Origin: Planctomycetota bacterium
GTDB taxonomy: Bacteria > Planctomycetota > UBA1135 > UBA2386
DNA: 46,809 nucleotides
NCBI GenBank assembly: GCA_002684655.1
Contig: NYVR01000154.1
Span: forward strand, 1 to 46,809
Reading direction: 5' to 3'
The translations under genes were made by a program, and so were the position numbers. The notes beneath the pieces are model-generated. The model had not been told where the DNA came from. It worked only from the letters and a program-made list of their open reading frames with translations, and did no database searches. This document shows positions 24,652-33,118 of the stretch, in pieces (positions within the stretch are counted from its first letter, which is position 1; every line of letters begins with the position of its first letter).

Positions 24652-25398
24652 TCAGACCTTGTCGTTGTTCGCCGCGAGGTGGCGAATCTGGCGGTTGCGA
24701 CGAACCAGCGCTGTCATGATGCCGGCCAGCGCGCCGGCGAGGCCGGCGATCCAGAGGTTGCCGACGCTGGGCGGCGGCTCGGCGCCGCCGTCGAAGGTCC
24801 CGATCAGCTGTTCGAACGCGTCACCAGCCTCTCCGTCCGCTTCGTCCCACGTGCACTCGAAGTATTGCAGCATCTGACCCGCCGGGAAGATGTAGTGGTC
24901 GTGCCTAAAGCTGCCGGCGTCGCCCTGCAGGCGGAAGGAGAGCCGCGCGCCGCCAGCTGTCGAGAGGTCGCTCCGCGTAGCCTCAAGGAACGTCACCTCC
25001 CGCTCACCTGCCGCCAGCTCTGTTTCGAGCACGTCCCGGACCCCGTCGACCGCGGCTGTCGTCAACAGCTCGTCTGTTGTGGCGCCGCCCTCGGCGTAGA
25101 AGGCGTGCAAGAGCCGCAGCGAGCTCGGCGCGTGCCCAGGGCTGTGCAGGACCGCGTGCTGATCTGTCACGTTTGCTTGCTTGAGCTCGTCGATCAGCGC
25201 GAGGAGTTGCGCGCGTGCCGGTTGGTCTGTTGGGTCCGTCGGCCGTGAGGCCGCGTCCAGTTCGTCCTTGTTCAGCGTTGTCCAGGCAGCGTCTGGTTCG
25301 ATGCTGCCCCTGTCTCCGGGGAGCATGACCCGTTGGGCGGGGCAGGCGTAGACGGCCAGGGAGATCACGAGCAGGCGCGCTGCAGCGGACGGCTTCAT
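24652..25398 (-). CDS. Unknown protein with signal peptide and C-terminal membrane anchor
   Basis: I do not recognise a family. Residues 1-21 (AARLLVISLAVYACPAQ) form a likely signal peptide, and a single hydrophobic helix, LWIAGLAGALAGIMTALV, lies near residues 215-233, followed by a basic tail (RRNRQIRHL). This predicts an exported domain anchored with its end in the cytoplasm. The middle contains FYAEGGATTDELLTTAAVDG, REVTFLEATRSDL and DHYIFPAGQMLQYFECTW, which suggest a small mixed alpha/beta domain. It lies 108 bases downstream of the SLC13 permease gene on the same strand. Confidence 0.7.
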   Translation of the reverse strand: MKPSAAARLLVISLAVYACPAQRVMLPGDRGSIEPDAAWTTLNKDELDAASRPTDPTDQPARAQLLALIDELKQANVTDQHAVLHSPGHAPSSLRLLHAFYAEGGATTDELLTTAAVDGVRDVLETELAAGEREVTFLEATRSDLSTAGGARLSFRLQGDAGSFRHDHYIFPAGQMLQYFECTWDEADGEAGDAFEQLIGTFDGGAEPPPSVGNLWIAGLAGALAGIMTALVRRNRQIRHLAANNDKV

Positions 25399-25426
25399 GT
25401 TGGTAATGGCGTGTTTGTGGAGGTGT

Positions 25427-25442
25427 CCCGGCGCCGGCCGGG
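25427..25442 (-). terminator. Hairpin between SLC13 permease and downstream gene
   Basis: A 6-bp stem, CCCGGC with GCCGGG, closes a 4-base loop. It lies 65 bases beyond the permease stop and 29 bases before the next gene's start on the minus strand. It has no T-tract; it could be a terminator or part of the next leader. Confidence 0.3.
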
Positions 25443-25506
25443 GATCTCGTACGATATAGGCGGCCGGATCGGGATTCTCCAGGCGCAGATCAAACGGATC
25501 ACGCCG

Positions 25507-27306
25507 TCACTGCAGGTCGACGAACCACGGCAGCGTCACCGTGGTCACGAGCCACGTCAGCACGGCGAACGGTCCGCCTAAGATCACGTAGTCGCGGAAT
25601 CGGTAACGGCCTGGCCCCATGACTAGGATCGTCGACTCGTGCGCGACCGGCGTGACGAAGGCTGATGAGACGCAGATGGCGACGCCGAGCAGGAACGGCG
25701 CTGGCCTGCAGCCCGCAGCGGTTGCCAGTTCGAAGGCGATCGGCGCCAACACCACGGCCACGGCGGCGTTTTCGATCAGCTGCGTCATCATCACAGCCAG
25801 CAAGAGCAGGGCGCCGAGCAGCATCTGCGGCGACATACCTTCGAACCAAGAAGCCATCGTGGTGGCGACCAGCTGCGCGGTCTCTGTCACTTGAAGGGCC
25901 TCTCCGAACGGGATCATCGCGCCGACGATGACGAGCGCTTGCAGGTCGATGGTCTCGTAGGCGCGTCGCATCCCGACCGTGCCCGTGAGTACCGCGAGCA
26001 TCGCGGCGAATGGGATCGCGACGGCAGGCGTGAGCAGGCCCGTCGCGCTGCACAAGACCATGGCCGCCATGATGCCGATCACGATCGCGGCTTTGCCTTT
26101 GCCCGCTGTGGGCAGCAGCTGCGACTCCAGCAGCAACAAGTTGGGGTTGCGGCGGAGCCGCTGGAGCTCGGCTTCATGTCCGACCAGCAAGAGCGAGTCG
26201 CCGCTCTTCAGCGACACGGCGAGCGGTCGGTCGCGCAGGGAGCGCCCGCGCCGGCTGATGGCCAGCGGGCTGACGCCGTAGCGTCGGTGGAAGTCGAGGT
26301 CCCGGAGGCTCTGTCCGATCACTTCGCTGTCGGGTGGCAAGATCGCCTCGACCATGCGCAGGTCAGCTGAGCGCAGCGTCTTGTCGTCGACGCGGAGCTC
26401 TTCTTTGACGCTGAGTCCACGGTGCAGGGCGTCGGTGATCGCCGTGATCCGTCCTTGGATCACCAGCACGTCTTTTGGCTGGATCTTCAGCCATGCGTTG
26501 GGCGGGAGGAACTCGCTGCCGCGGATCACCTGTAGGACCGTGACGTCGCGCCCAGGCAGGTCGAGCTCGCCCAGCGTTCGGCCGACGATGTCCGAGTCCG
26601 GCTCCGCCATCGTCTCGGTCAAGAACTCGGCGACTTCGTAGCGGCTCTCAAGCGATGGGCGGGATTGCGCCTGCGGGAGGAAGCGCCTGCCGACGAGCAG
26701 GAACCAGGTCACGCAGGTGAAGAACACCGCGGCCCCGATCGGGGCGAAGGCGAAGAAGGCCAGCCCAGCTTCGCCTCGCTCCACGAGGTAGTCGCTGAGG
26801 ATGACGTTGCTGCGCGTACCGATCAGCGTCCACTTGCCGCCTAGCAGCGACGCGAACGCGAGCAGGATCAGGATACGCGAGGGCGCATAGCCGCGTTTCT
26901 GGCAGATGGCCATCACCGGCGGCATCCAGACCAGCACGGTCGTGGTGTCGTTGACGATCGCGCTGAAGCCTGTCACCAGCACCAATACGGTCAACTGGAA
27001 CGACAGTTCGCTGCCTGCGCCGGCCTCGAGAAGACGTCCTCCCAACATCTGCGCTGCGCCTGTCCGCACCATGGCGGCGGACAGTACGAACATCGAGGTG
27101 ACCATCAGCAGCGCGGGGCTGCCGAACCCGTGGAACGCCTGCCCAGGGGTCAAGATAGACTGCAAGCCAGCGTCGGTCGGCTGCCAGGGGACCAGCAGCG
27201 AGAGCATGACCAGCAGCGCCGTGACATCGGGCCGTAGGCGCTGTGTGTAGAAGCTGATCAGCGCCAGCAGCAGCACGACGGCGAGGTAGATCGATGCAGG
27301 GGTCAT
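25507..27306 (-). CDS. SLC13/DASS-type permease with two RCK_C domains
   Basis: The protein belongs to the divalent-anion:sodium symporter group, which carry sulphate, phosphate or dicarboxylates across the inner membrane. About five N-terminal helices (for example YLAVVLLLALISFYTQ and VLVLVTGFSAIVNDTTTVLV) include the family motif IVNDTTTV. Two cytoplasmic RCK_C-like domains follow (about 220-290 and 300-385), seen as DIVGRTLGELDLPGRDVTVL and EVIGQSLRDLDFHRRYGVSP. A second helix set includes TQLIENAAVAVVLAPIAFEL, the mirrored motif. I chose ATG 27306 (MTPASIYLAVV) because it puts the first helix at the N-terminus. The length is 599 residues. The substrate cannot be read from sequence. Confidence 0.88.
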   Translation of the reverse strand: MTPASIYLAVVLLLALISFYTQRLRPDVTALLVMLSLLVPWQPTDAGLQSILTPGQAFHGFGSPALLMVTSMFVLSAAMVRTGAAQMLGGRLLEAGAGSELSFQLTVLVLVTGFSAIVNDTTTVLVWMPPVMAICQKRGYAPSRILILLAFASLLGGKWTLIGTRSNVILSDYLVERGEAGLAFFAFAPIGAAVFFTCVTWFLLVGRRFLPQAQSRPSLESRYEVAEFLTETMAEPDSDIVGRTLGELDLPGRDVTVLQVIRGSEFLPPNAWLKIQPKDVLVIQGRITAITDALHRGLSVKEELRVDDKTLRSADLRMVEAILPPDSEVIGQSLRDLDFHRRYGVSPLAISRRGRSLRDRPLAVSLKSGDSLLLVGHEAELQRLRRNPNLLLLESQLLPTAGKGKAAIVIGIMAAMVLCSATGLLTPAVAIPFAAMLAVLTGTVGMRRAYETIDLQALVIVGAMIPFGEALQVTETAQLVATTMASWFEGMSPQMLLGALLLLAVMMTQLIENAAVAVVLAPIAFELATAAGCRPAPFLLGVAICVSSAFVTPVAHESTILVMGPGRYRFRDYVILGGPFAVLTWLVTTVTLPWFVDLQ

Positions 27307-27356
27307 CTCAGGCGCAAACGCTCGCGGGCAGGGCCATATTGGCATCCCTGAGCCCT

Positions 27357-27371
27357 CGCTCGTAGCGAGCG
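27357..27371. other. Hairpin in the divergent spacer upstream of the subtilase
   Basis: CGCTCG and CGAGCG pair around a TAG loop, 51 bases from the permease start and 116 from the subtilase start. A role is unknown; an operator or a leader structure for either gene is possible. Confidence 0.3.
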
Positions 27372-27430
27372 TTGGCCGCGGGCGAAGTCGTCGTCACTGT
27401 GGTTGGAGTGGCTGTCACCTTTGCGCGTCA

Positions 27431-27439
27431 TGATACACT
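27431..27439 (+). promoter_or_regulatory. Candidate extended -10 element for the subtilase gene
   Basis: TGATACACT fits an extended -10 (TGn plus TACACT), 47 bases before the chosen ATG at 27487. No good -35 is seen. A GGGATACACT segment with the same TACACT hexamer lies upstream of the gene at 34562. Confidence 0.3.
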
Positions 27440-27486
27440 GTCGCACGGCACCCCCCTTCAGGCTCTTAACCCGCCATAGGATTTCC

Positions 27487-30345
27487 ATGCTGAGAACCCT
27501 TTCCCGCAGCGCCGTGCTGGCCTGCGCTGTCGCTGTTTCGTTGTCCGCACAATCGGAGCAGCGCTCTTCGAGCTCAATCTACCTGCGCTACGCAACCTTC
27601 GACCCCGCCGTGTCCGCCCCGTCGGTGTCGGCAGGCCTCCGCTCTTCAGCGCAAGAGACGCTGCGCATCGTCCAGTTCCACGGCATCCCCACGCAGGCGG
27701 GGCGGGACGCGGTCGAGGCGCTGGGCGGCAAGATCTTGAAGTACATGCCGAAGGACGCATACGTGGTGCGCATCGCTGCTGAGCAGGCGCGCCAGCTCGA
27801 GGCGCTCGAGGTGATCCGATGGGTCGGTGACTACCACCCTGCTTACCGACTCGATCCGGCGCTCCTCGAGGGGGATGCGCTGAAGAGCAGCAAGCCTACG
27901 AAGTACAACATGGTCGTCGCGGACAAGCACGCCGACAAGCCAGCGCTGGCCGCGAAGATCGCGCAGATCGGCGGCGCGGTCGTCAACGAGCACTTCGGCA
28001 GCTTGTTGTTCACCGCTTCGCTGACCGGCGAGCAGCTGCGCCAGGTCGCGGGCTTCGATGAGGTCTTGTGGATTGACCTCTGGTCGGCGCCCGAGGAAGA
28101 CATGGACAACGCGCGCATTCAAGGCGGCGGCAACTACGTCGAGTCGCAGGCCGGCTTCACCGGTCAGGGCGTCAACGCGCACATCTACGAGGGCATCGAG
28201 GAGACGCACCCGGACTTCACGGGCGGCGCGACCGTGGTGCGCAGCTCGGCCGCGGCTCAGTCTCACGGTCACGCGACCGGCGGCATCGTCTTCGGCAACG
28301 GCTCGTCGAACCCTGCGGTGCGCGGCATGGCGCCAGACGCCGGCAAGTTCTACACGAACTACGGGACGGTGAGCGCGTCGCGCTGGCAGGTCTTCAGCGA
28401 CCTCGTCAACGTCCACAACGTCAGCCACACCACGGCTTCGTGGGGCAGCGCGCGGACGTTCTTCTACACGTCGGTCTCGGCGGAAGCCGACGACATCACG
28501 TTTGATCACGACCTCGCCTGGACCCAGAGCCAGTCGAACGCCGGCAACCAGGACTCTCGCCCGCAGGCGTGGGCCAAGAACGTGTTCTCGATCGGGGGAG
28601 TCAACCACCAGAACGACAGCAACCCCAACAACGACTCCTGGCAAAACGGCGGCGCGTCGATCGGCCCGGCCTCGGATGGCCGGATCAAGCCGGATATGTG
28701 CGCCTATTACGACAACATCGGCACGTCGGATATCACCGGCAGCGGCGGTTACTCGTCGGCCAGCTGGACCTCCGGCTTCGGCGGCACCTCGGGGGCTACT
28801 CCGGTCGTCGCAGGCCACAACGTCCTGGCCATCGAGATGTACACGACCGAGACCTCCTCGGGCTCGGGCGTGGGCCTGTTCGGCCAGCAGCTGCGGGTGC
28901 CCGGCGGGACCGCGTTCCAGAACCGCCCGCACGCGCCGACCCTCAAGGCGCTGCAGGTCGTCAGCGGTCGCCAGTACGCGTTCACGGGCGCGAGCAGCGA
29001 CAACCGTCGCGAGCACCAAGGCTGGGGGTTCCCGAACCTCCAGACGATGTATGACAACCGCGACAAGACGTTCATCGTCGACGAAGGCGACGTGATGACG
29101 CAGGGCCAGGTCCGCTCCTGGCCGATCGCCGTCAGCCAAGGTCAGCCCGCGCTCAAGGCCTGCTTGAACTGGCTGGAGCCGTCGGCGAACCCGTCCTCGG
29201 CCCTGCACCTCATCAACAACCTGTCGCTGCGCGTCACGTCCCCCAGCGGCACCGTCTACTGGGGCAACCACAACCTCGAGAACGGCACTTGGTCGACGCC
29301 TGGCGGCAGCGAGGACACGATCAACTCGCTCGAGTGCGTGTTCGTCCAAAACCCGCAAGCGGGCAACTGGAACGTCGAGGTGATCGCCACCTCGATCGTT
29401 CAGGACAACCACGTCGAGAGCCCTGCGGTCGACGCCGACTACGGCCTCGTGGTCGTGGGCGGCCAGGGCACGCAGGCAGTGTTCGCGTCCTTCAGCAGCT
29501 TTGGCCAGGGTTGCGCGGGCTCGGTGACCGTGCCGGTGACCTGCCCTGAGCTGAACCCGGCTGGCGGGTCGCTCGGCCTGGACCTGCGCGACAACGAGTA
29601 CACCTACCGCGTCGTCAACAGCGGCGCGCTTACCGTCAACTCGTTCGACATCTGGGCTGCCTCGACCGGCGGCAACCAGACGGTCGCGGCGCGGATCTAC
29701 GCCGACGTCGGCGGCGCGCCGGCGTCGTCCCCGATCGCGCAAACCAACATCACGATCGGTCCCTCGCAGCAGTTCTACACGGCGACGTTCGCCACTCCGG
29801 TCAACGTCAACGGCAACTTCTACGTCGGCTACGAGACCGTCGCGCAGAACGTCTACATCTGCACGCTCAACTCGGGCGCGACGGGGGTCGGCTTCTACCG
29901 CGACTTTGTCAACGGGCCAGCGAACTGGACGCAGTCGGTGCTAGTCCAGAGCCCCTCTTATCGGGTCAACTGCAGCGGCCAAGGAACGGCCTTGACCCCG
30001 CAGATCGGCAACGTCGGGCTGCCCAAGCTGGGCGCCAACTACTCGGTGACCCTCGCCGATGCCGTCGCCGGCTCGACGGGCGTGCTGCTGTCAGGCACGT
30101 CGGACTCGGTGTGGTCAGGTGGCGCCTTGCCGTTCCCCCTGCCCGGCGCGCCTGGCTGTAACGTGCTCGTTGAACCGCTGGTGCTGTTCGCTGCGACCAC
30201 GCCGGGCGCTAGCCAGGCCTTCGCGGTCCCGAACAACGCCGCGCTCGAAGGCGTTGAGGTGTTCCACCAGTGGGCCGTGCTCGACACCGTCAACCCGGCG
30301 GGCATCGTGCTGTCAAACGCCGGGCGCGCGAAGATCGGCAACTGA
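27487..30345 (+). CDS. Secreted subtilisin-like (S8) protease with C-terminal module
   Basis: The start is ATG 27487, giving MLRTLSRSAVLACAVAVSLSAQ as signal peptide; AGGA lies just upstream. A propeptide-like region (about 40-215) includes PKDAYVVRIAAEQARQLEAL. In the catalytic domain, His260 (SHGHATGG) and Ser435 (FGGTSGATP) are clear, and the oxyanion Asn lies in VHNVSHTTASWGS. At the Asp position the sequence is IYEGIEETHPDF, with Tyr234-Glu235 where DTG/DSG is normal. A beta-sandwich follows (about 530-650). The rest is a Gly/Cys-rich module starting FGQGCAGS and ending in AGCN-like repeats, for example LPGAPGCNVLVEPLV, with VVNSGALTVNSFDIW between. The length is 952 residues. It is extracellular or surface-bound. 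Confidence 0.82.
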   Translation: MLRTLSRSAVLACAVAVSLSAQSEQRSSSSIYLRYATFDPAVSAPSVSAGLRSSAQETLRIVQFHGIPTQAGRDAVEALGGKILKYMPKDAYVVRIAAEQARQLEALEVIRWVGDYHPAYRLDPALLEGDALKSSKPTKYNMVVADKHADKPALAAKIAQIGGAVVNEHFGSLLFTASLTGEQLRQVAGFDEVLWIDLWSAPEEDMDNARIQGGGNYVESQAGFTGQGVNAHIYEGIEETHPDFTGGATVVRSSAAAQSHGHATGGIVFGNGSSNPAVRGMAPDAGKFYTNYGTVSASRWQVFSDLVNVHNVSHTTASWGSARTFFYTSVSAEADDITFDHDLAWTQSQSNAGNQDSRPQAWAKNVFSIGGVNHQNDSNPNNDSWQNGGASIGPASDGRIKPDMCAYYDNIGTSDITGSGGYSSASWTSGFGGTSGATPVVAGHNVLAIEMYTTETSSGSGVGLFGQQLRVPGGTAFQNRPHAPTLKALQVVSGRQYAFTGASSDNRREHQGWGFPNLQTMYDNRDKTFIVDEGDVMTQGQVRSWPIAVSQGQPALKACLNWLEPSANPSSALHLINNLSLRVTSPSGTVYWGNHNLENGTWSTPGGSEDTINSLECVFVQNPQAGNWNVEVIATSIVQDNHVESPAVDADYGLVVVGGQGTQAVFASFSSFGQGCAGSVTVPVTCPELNPAGGSLGLDLRDNEYTYRVVNSGALTVNSFDIWAASTGGNQTVAARIYADVGGAPASSPIAQTNITIGPSQQFYTATFATPVNVNGNFYVGYETVAQNVYICTLNSGATGVGFYRDFVNGPANWTQSVLVQSPSYRVNCSGQGTALTPQIGNVGLPKLGANYSVTLADAVAGSTGVLLSGTSDSVWSGGALPFPLPGAPGCNVLVEPLVLFAATTPGASQAFAVPNNAALEGVEVFHQWAVLDTVNPAGIVLSNAGRAKIGN

Positions 30346-30358
30346 TCCGCAGCGCTCG

Positions 30359-30423
30359 TTCGCGGGGCTGCGCTCCGCGAAGTGAGAACGCCTCGACGGC
30401 CGGCGCGTCTGCGTCGGCCGTCG
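30359..30423 (+). terminator. Tandem hairpins after the subtilase gene
   Basis: The first stem is TTCGCGG with CCGCGAA (30359-30381). The second is a 13-bp stem with one G-T pair, 30394-30406 with 30411-30423, around a GTCT loop. They begin 13 bases after the subtilase stop. No T-tract follows. Confidence 0.5.
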
Positions 30424-30540
30424 GCGTGTACGGTCGAGATGCTCGCGAGCCGCGCGGCTTCGCGTGGATACATATCGCCTGATGCAGCGGCAGCCTCGGG
30501 TCCGTAGACTGAGGCGCCCTTCGACCTCTCGACCCATACG

Positions 30541-33066
30541 ATGCATTTGAACCGCCAGATCAAGGCCGTCCTCGTCCTCGCCAGCGTCCTCTTCGTCGCG
30601 ACGCCCGCTCTCAGGGCCCAGATCGACGAGGCCAAGCTGACCAAGAACTGCGTCAGCGTCCTGCTGAAGTTCGCGAATAAGGCGAAGGCGAAGAAGGTGG
30701 GGCCGCGGGCGCTGCAGGCGTTGAACCTCGTCCTCGAATACGACCCCGACCAGAAGCGCGCTCGCAGCGAGCTCGGCTTCCGCAAGGTCAAAGGCGAGTG
30801 GGTCGGCCTGCCGAAGGAGAAGCGCAAGAAGTGGCGCGACAAGGCTCGGTACAACGACCGATACAAGATCCTGGAAGAGTGGGCGAAGACGGCGATGGCC
30901 TTGAGCGTGCAGCACGCCAACCTAGGCCTGAAGTTGCAGGATTCGGGGAGCGACGCGCGCGCCATCTACCACCTCGAGAAGGCGGTCTACTACAACCCGA
31001 ACAACAAAGAGGCCAACGTCGCGCTCGGCTACAAGCAGGGCGACGGCTTCTACGGGACGGACGAACAGATCGCGTTCGCAGAGCGCATGAAGATCGTCGA
31101 GGTCAAGGCCGTCGAGTTCGCGCGCCAGGAGTATGCGGTCGAAGAGCTGTCTCCTGATCAGCCGCCTGTCGAGTTCCGCAACCTGATGGACAACGCGCCT
31201 GCTTGGATGCTGAAGCCGAGCTTCGAGATCCACGGCGCCAAGAGCGCCCGCTTCTGCGTGTGGGTCCGCGGCTCGCAGCAGCTCGCTAACGACTGTTGCA
31301 TGTGGGCGGAGCGCGCCACGGACTTCATGGTTTGGCTGATCGGTGACAAAGAGGCCAAGCGGCTTCGTTTTGTCGATCGAGCGACTCGGAGGTGGTCATG
31401 GCAGGGATTCCTTGCGACCAGCCGCGAGCGCGAGGAGTTCCTCAAGGCGAACCCGCAGGTCCTCAACGGCGCCTCCGTGCAGGAGGGGATGCGCTTCGCC
31501 AACAACGTTTGGCGAGCCCAGGACGGCGTCGCCGTGATGAAGGTCGGCTCCTCGCCGCGCCGGATCCATGACGCGCTGATCGCCTACGTGGTGATGGACG
31601 GCTTGGGCATGAAGCGGAACGACGGCATCGGCCAGGGCCTCATCCACGCCGTGTGCTGGTACCTCAAGTCGACGTCGATCTCTAAGTGGGGGGCGATCCC
31701 GGAGGGGACGGTCGGCGAAGACGGCCTAGAGCTCCCCGAGGGGACCAATTGGTGGATGCGCACGGTCCGCGATCAAGCCGTGTCGAATCAGGACTGGCCC
31801 TTGGCGCAGGTCCCGCGCGAGAAGCTCAGCCGCTTCCGCAACGACTGCCGCCTGAAAGGCTGGAGCCTGATGACCTGGATGGTGGCTGCTTACCCGAAGA
31901 AGTGGCTGCCGTTTTTCCTGGCGTTGCCCGACGCCGACGAAAAAGTACCGACGCTCGATGACGTCGAGAAGATCGTCGTCGACGTGTTCGGCAAGTCCAG
32001 CGAGCAGATCGACGCGGAGTGGCGCGAGTGGGCAAGAGGTGACAGCGGCGTCGCGTTCGCGACTGGCTACGGCCCGCCGTTGCTGCCGGAGCGCCCGAGC
32101 GACATCGAGCTGACGGCGCTTGAGCAGGTCAACCTCGTACGATCTCAGCAGGTTGGCTACACGTGGCCCGCCCAGGGCAACATGACCGAGGGCAAATGGG
32201 TGACGCTCGGCGAGTGCGAGATGGACGCAGAGACCACCATCGGCTGCGACTTGCACTCTAAATACGTCTCCAACCACCCGGGACTCGTCAACGACCCGGA
32301 CGGCAAGATTCATGAGGAAGACCCCGCGCACGACGACTTCACGCGCCGCGGTCAGCAAGCGGGCGGCGGCAACATCGTCACGAGCACCGGACGGGCGACG
32401 AAGTCGTTCGCGCGCGAGTCGGTCGACGGCTGGATCGCCGCACCGTTCCACCGGTTCCCGATGCTGCGGCACAACATCAAGCGCCTTGGTTACAGCCACA
32501 ACGACGGGCAAGAGCTCTCGGTCTCGGTCCTAGACATGGGCTCTCTGCAGGAGCCTTATGACCCAGCGGCTGCGCCTCGGCTGGTCGTTTGGCCGGCTAA
32601 GGACATGAAGGGCGTGCCGACGCACTTCGGCAACCCCGAGTGGCCCAACCCGCTCGCCGATCAGCCCGAGGAAGAGCAGGACGTCACCAAGTGCGGTTAC
32701 GTGGTCAGCGTGCAGCTGCAGCGGGAGATCGCCGGGCGAATCGGCGAGTGCGACATCACGCTCTGGGAGTCACGCAAGGGCGGCCGCCCGCCCGCCAAGA
32801 ACTTCGTCGCCAAGCGGAGCCAGGAGATGACCCAGTGGGCCTCGCGCTGCAAGAAGGAGGTCGTTGGCTACAAGCACACGCCCAAGGTCCCGCTCAACAA
32901 GAAGCGCGACCAGCGCGACGTGCTCTTCTTCATTCCCAAAGAGCCGCTGAAGGCGGGGAAGACCTATCAGGCGCGCGCCTCGATGCAGTTAGGCGGCGCC
33001 GACATGCTGGTGATGGTTTGGGAGTTCACCTGCGGCCGTCAGAAGGAAGGCCTCAAGCTAAAGTGA
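30541..33066 (+). CDS. Exported protein with TPR-like region and C-terminal CAP domain
   Basis: Residues 1-26 form a signal peptide ending ATPALRAQ. The N-terminal part holds TPR-like helices, for example ALQALNLVLEYDPDQKRARS and AIYHLEKAVYYNPNNKEANV. A large middle region (about 200-510) reads like a peptidase-type helical domain (WWMRTVRDQAVSNQDW) without an HEXXH motif. From about residue 524 a CAP (SCP/PR-1) domain appears: ALEQVNLVRSQQVGYTW, His572 in DLHSKYVSNH, E592-E593 in HEEDPAHDDF, and His637 in AAPFHRFPML, the usual metal/active-site positions. The final 130 residues form a beta-rich domain ending in VMVWEFTCGRQ. The length is 841. The function is unknown; CAP proteins bind lipids or metals or act in the envelope. 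Confidence 0.72.
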   Translation: MHLNRQIKAVLVLASVLFVATPALRAQIDEAKLTKNCVSVLLKFANKAKAKKVGPRALQALNLVLEYDPDQKRARSELGFRKVKGEWVGLPKEKRKKWRDKARYNDRYKILEEWAKTAMALSVQHANLGLKLQDSGSDARAIYHLEKAVYYNPNNKEANVALGYKQGDGFYGTDEQIAFAERMKIVEVKAVEFARQEYAVEELSPDQPPVEFRNLMDNAPAWMLKPSFEIHGAKSARFCVWVRGSQQLANDCCMWAERATDFMVWLIGDKEAKRLRFVDRATRRWSWQGFLATSREREEFLKANPQVLNGASVQEGMRFANNVWRAQDGVAVMKVGSSPRRIHDALIAYVVMDGLGMKRNDGIGQGLIHAVCWYLKSTSISKWGAIPEGTVGEDGLELPEGTNWWMRTVRDQAVSNQDWPLAQVPREKLSRFRNDCRLKGWSLMTWMVAAYPKKWLPFFLALPDADEKVPTLDDVEKIVVDVFGKSSEQIDAEWREWARGDSGVAFATGYGPPLLPERPSDIELTALEQVNLVRSQQVGYTWPAQGNMTEGKWVTLGECEMDAETTIGCDLHSKYVSNHPGLVNDPDGKIHEEDPAHDDFTRRGQQAGGGNIVTSTGRATKSFARESVDGWIAAPFHRFPMLRHNIKRLGYSHNDGQELSVSVLDMGSLQEPYDPAAAPRLVVWPAKDMKGVPTHFGNPEWPNPLADQPEEEQDVTKCGYVVSVQLQREIAGRIGECDITLWESRKGGRPPAKNFVAKRSQEMTQWASRCKKEVVGYKHTPKVPLNKKRDQRDVLFFIPKEPLKAGKTYQARASMQLGGADMLVMVWEFTCGRQKEGLKLK

Positions 33067-33118
33067 CGCGGCCGCCGCGGCGCTGGCGCCTCGGCCCGCT
33101 GATCGCCGTTGCTCAGAC

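Noticed and set aside
27646..29742. Long 698-codon frame on the minus strand
   Set aside because: It is the opposite reading of the subtilase gene, Arg/Val/Asp-rich with no motif; high GC makes such frames common.
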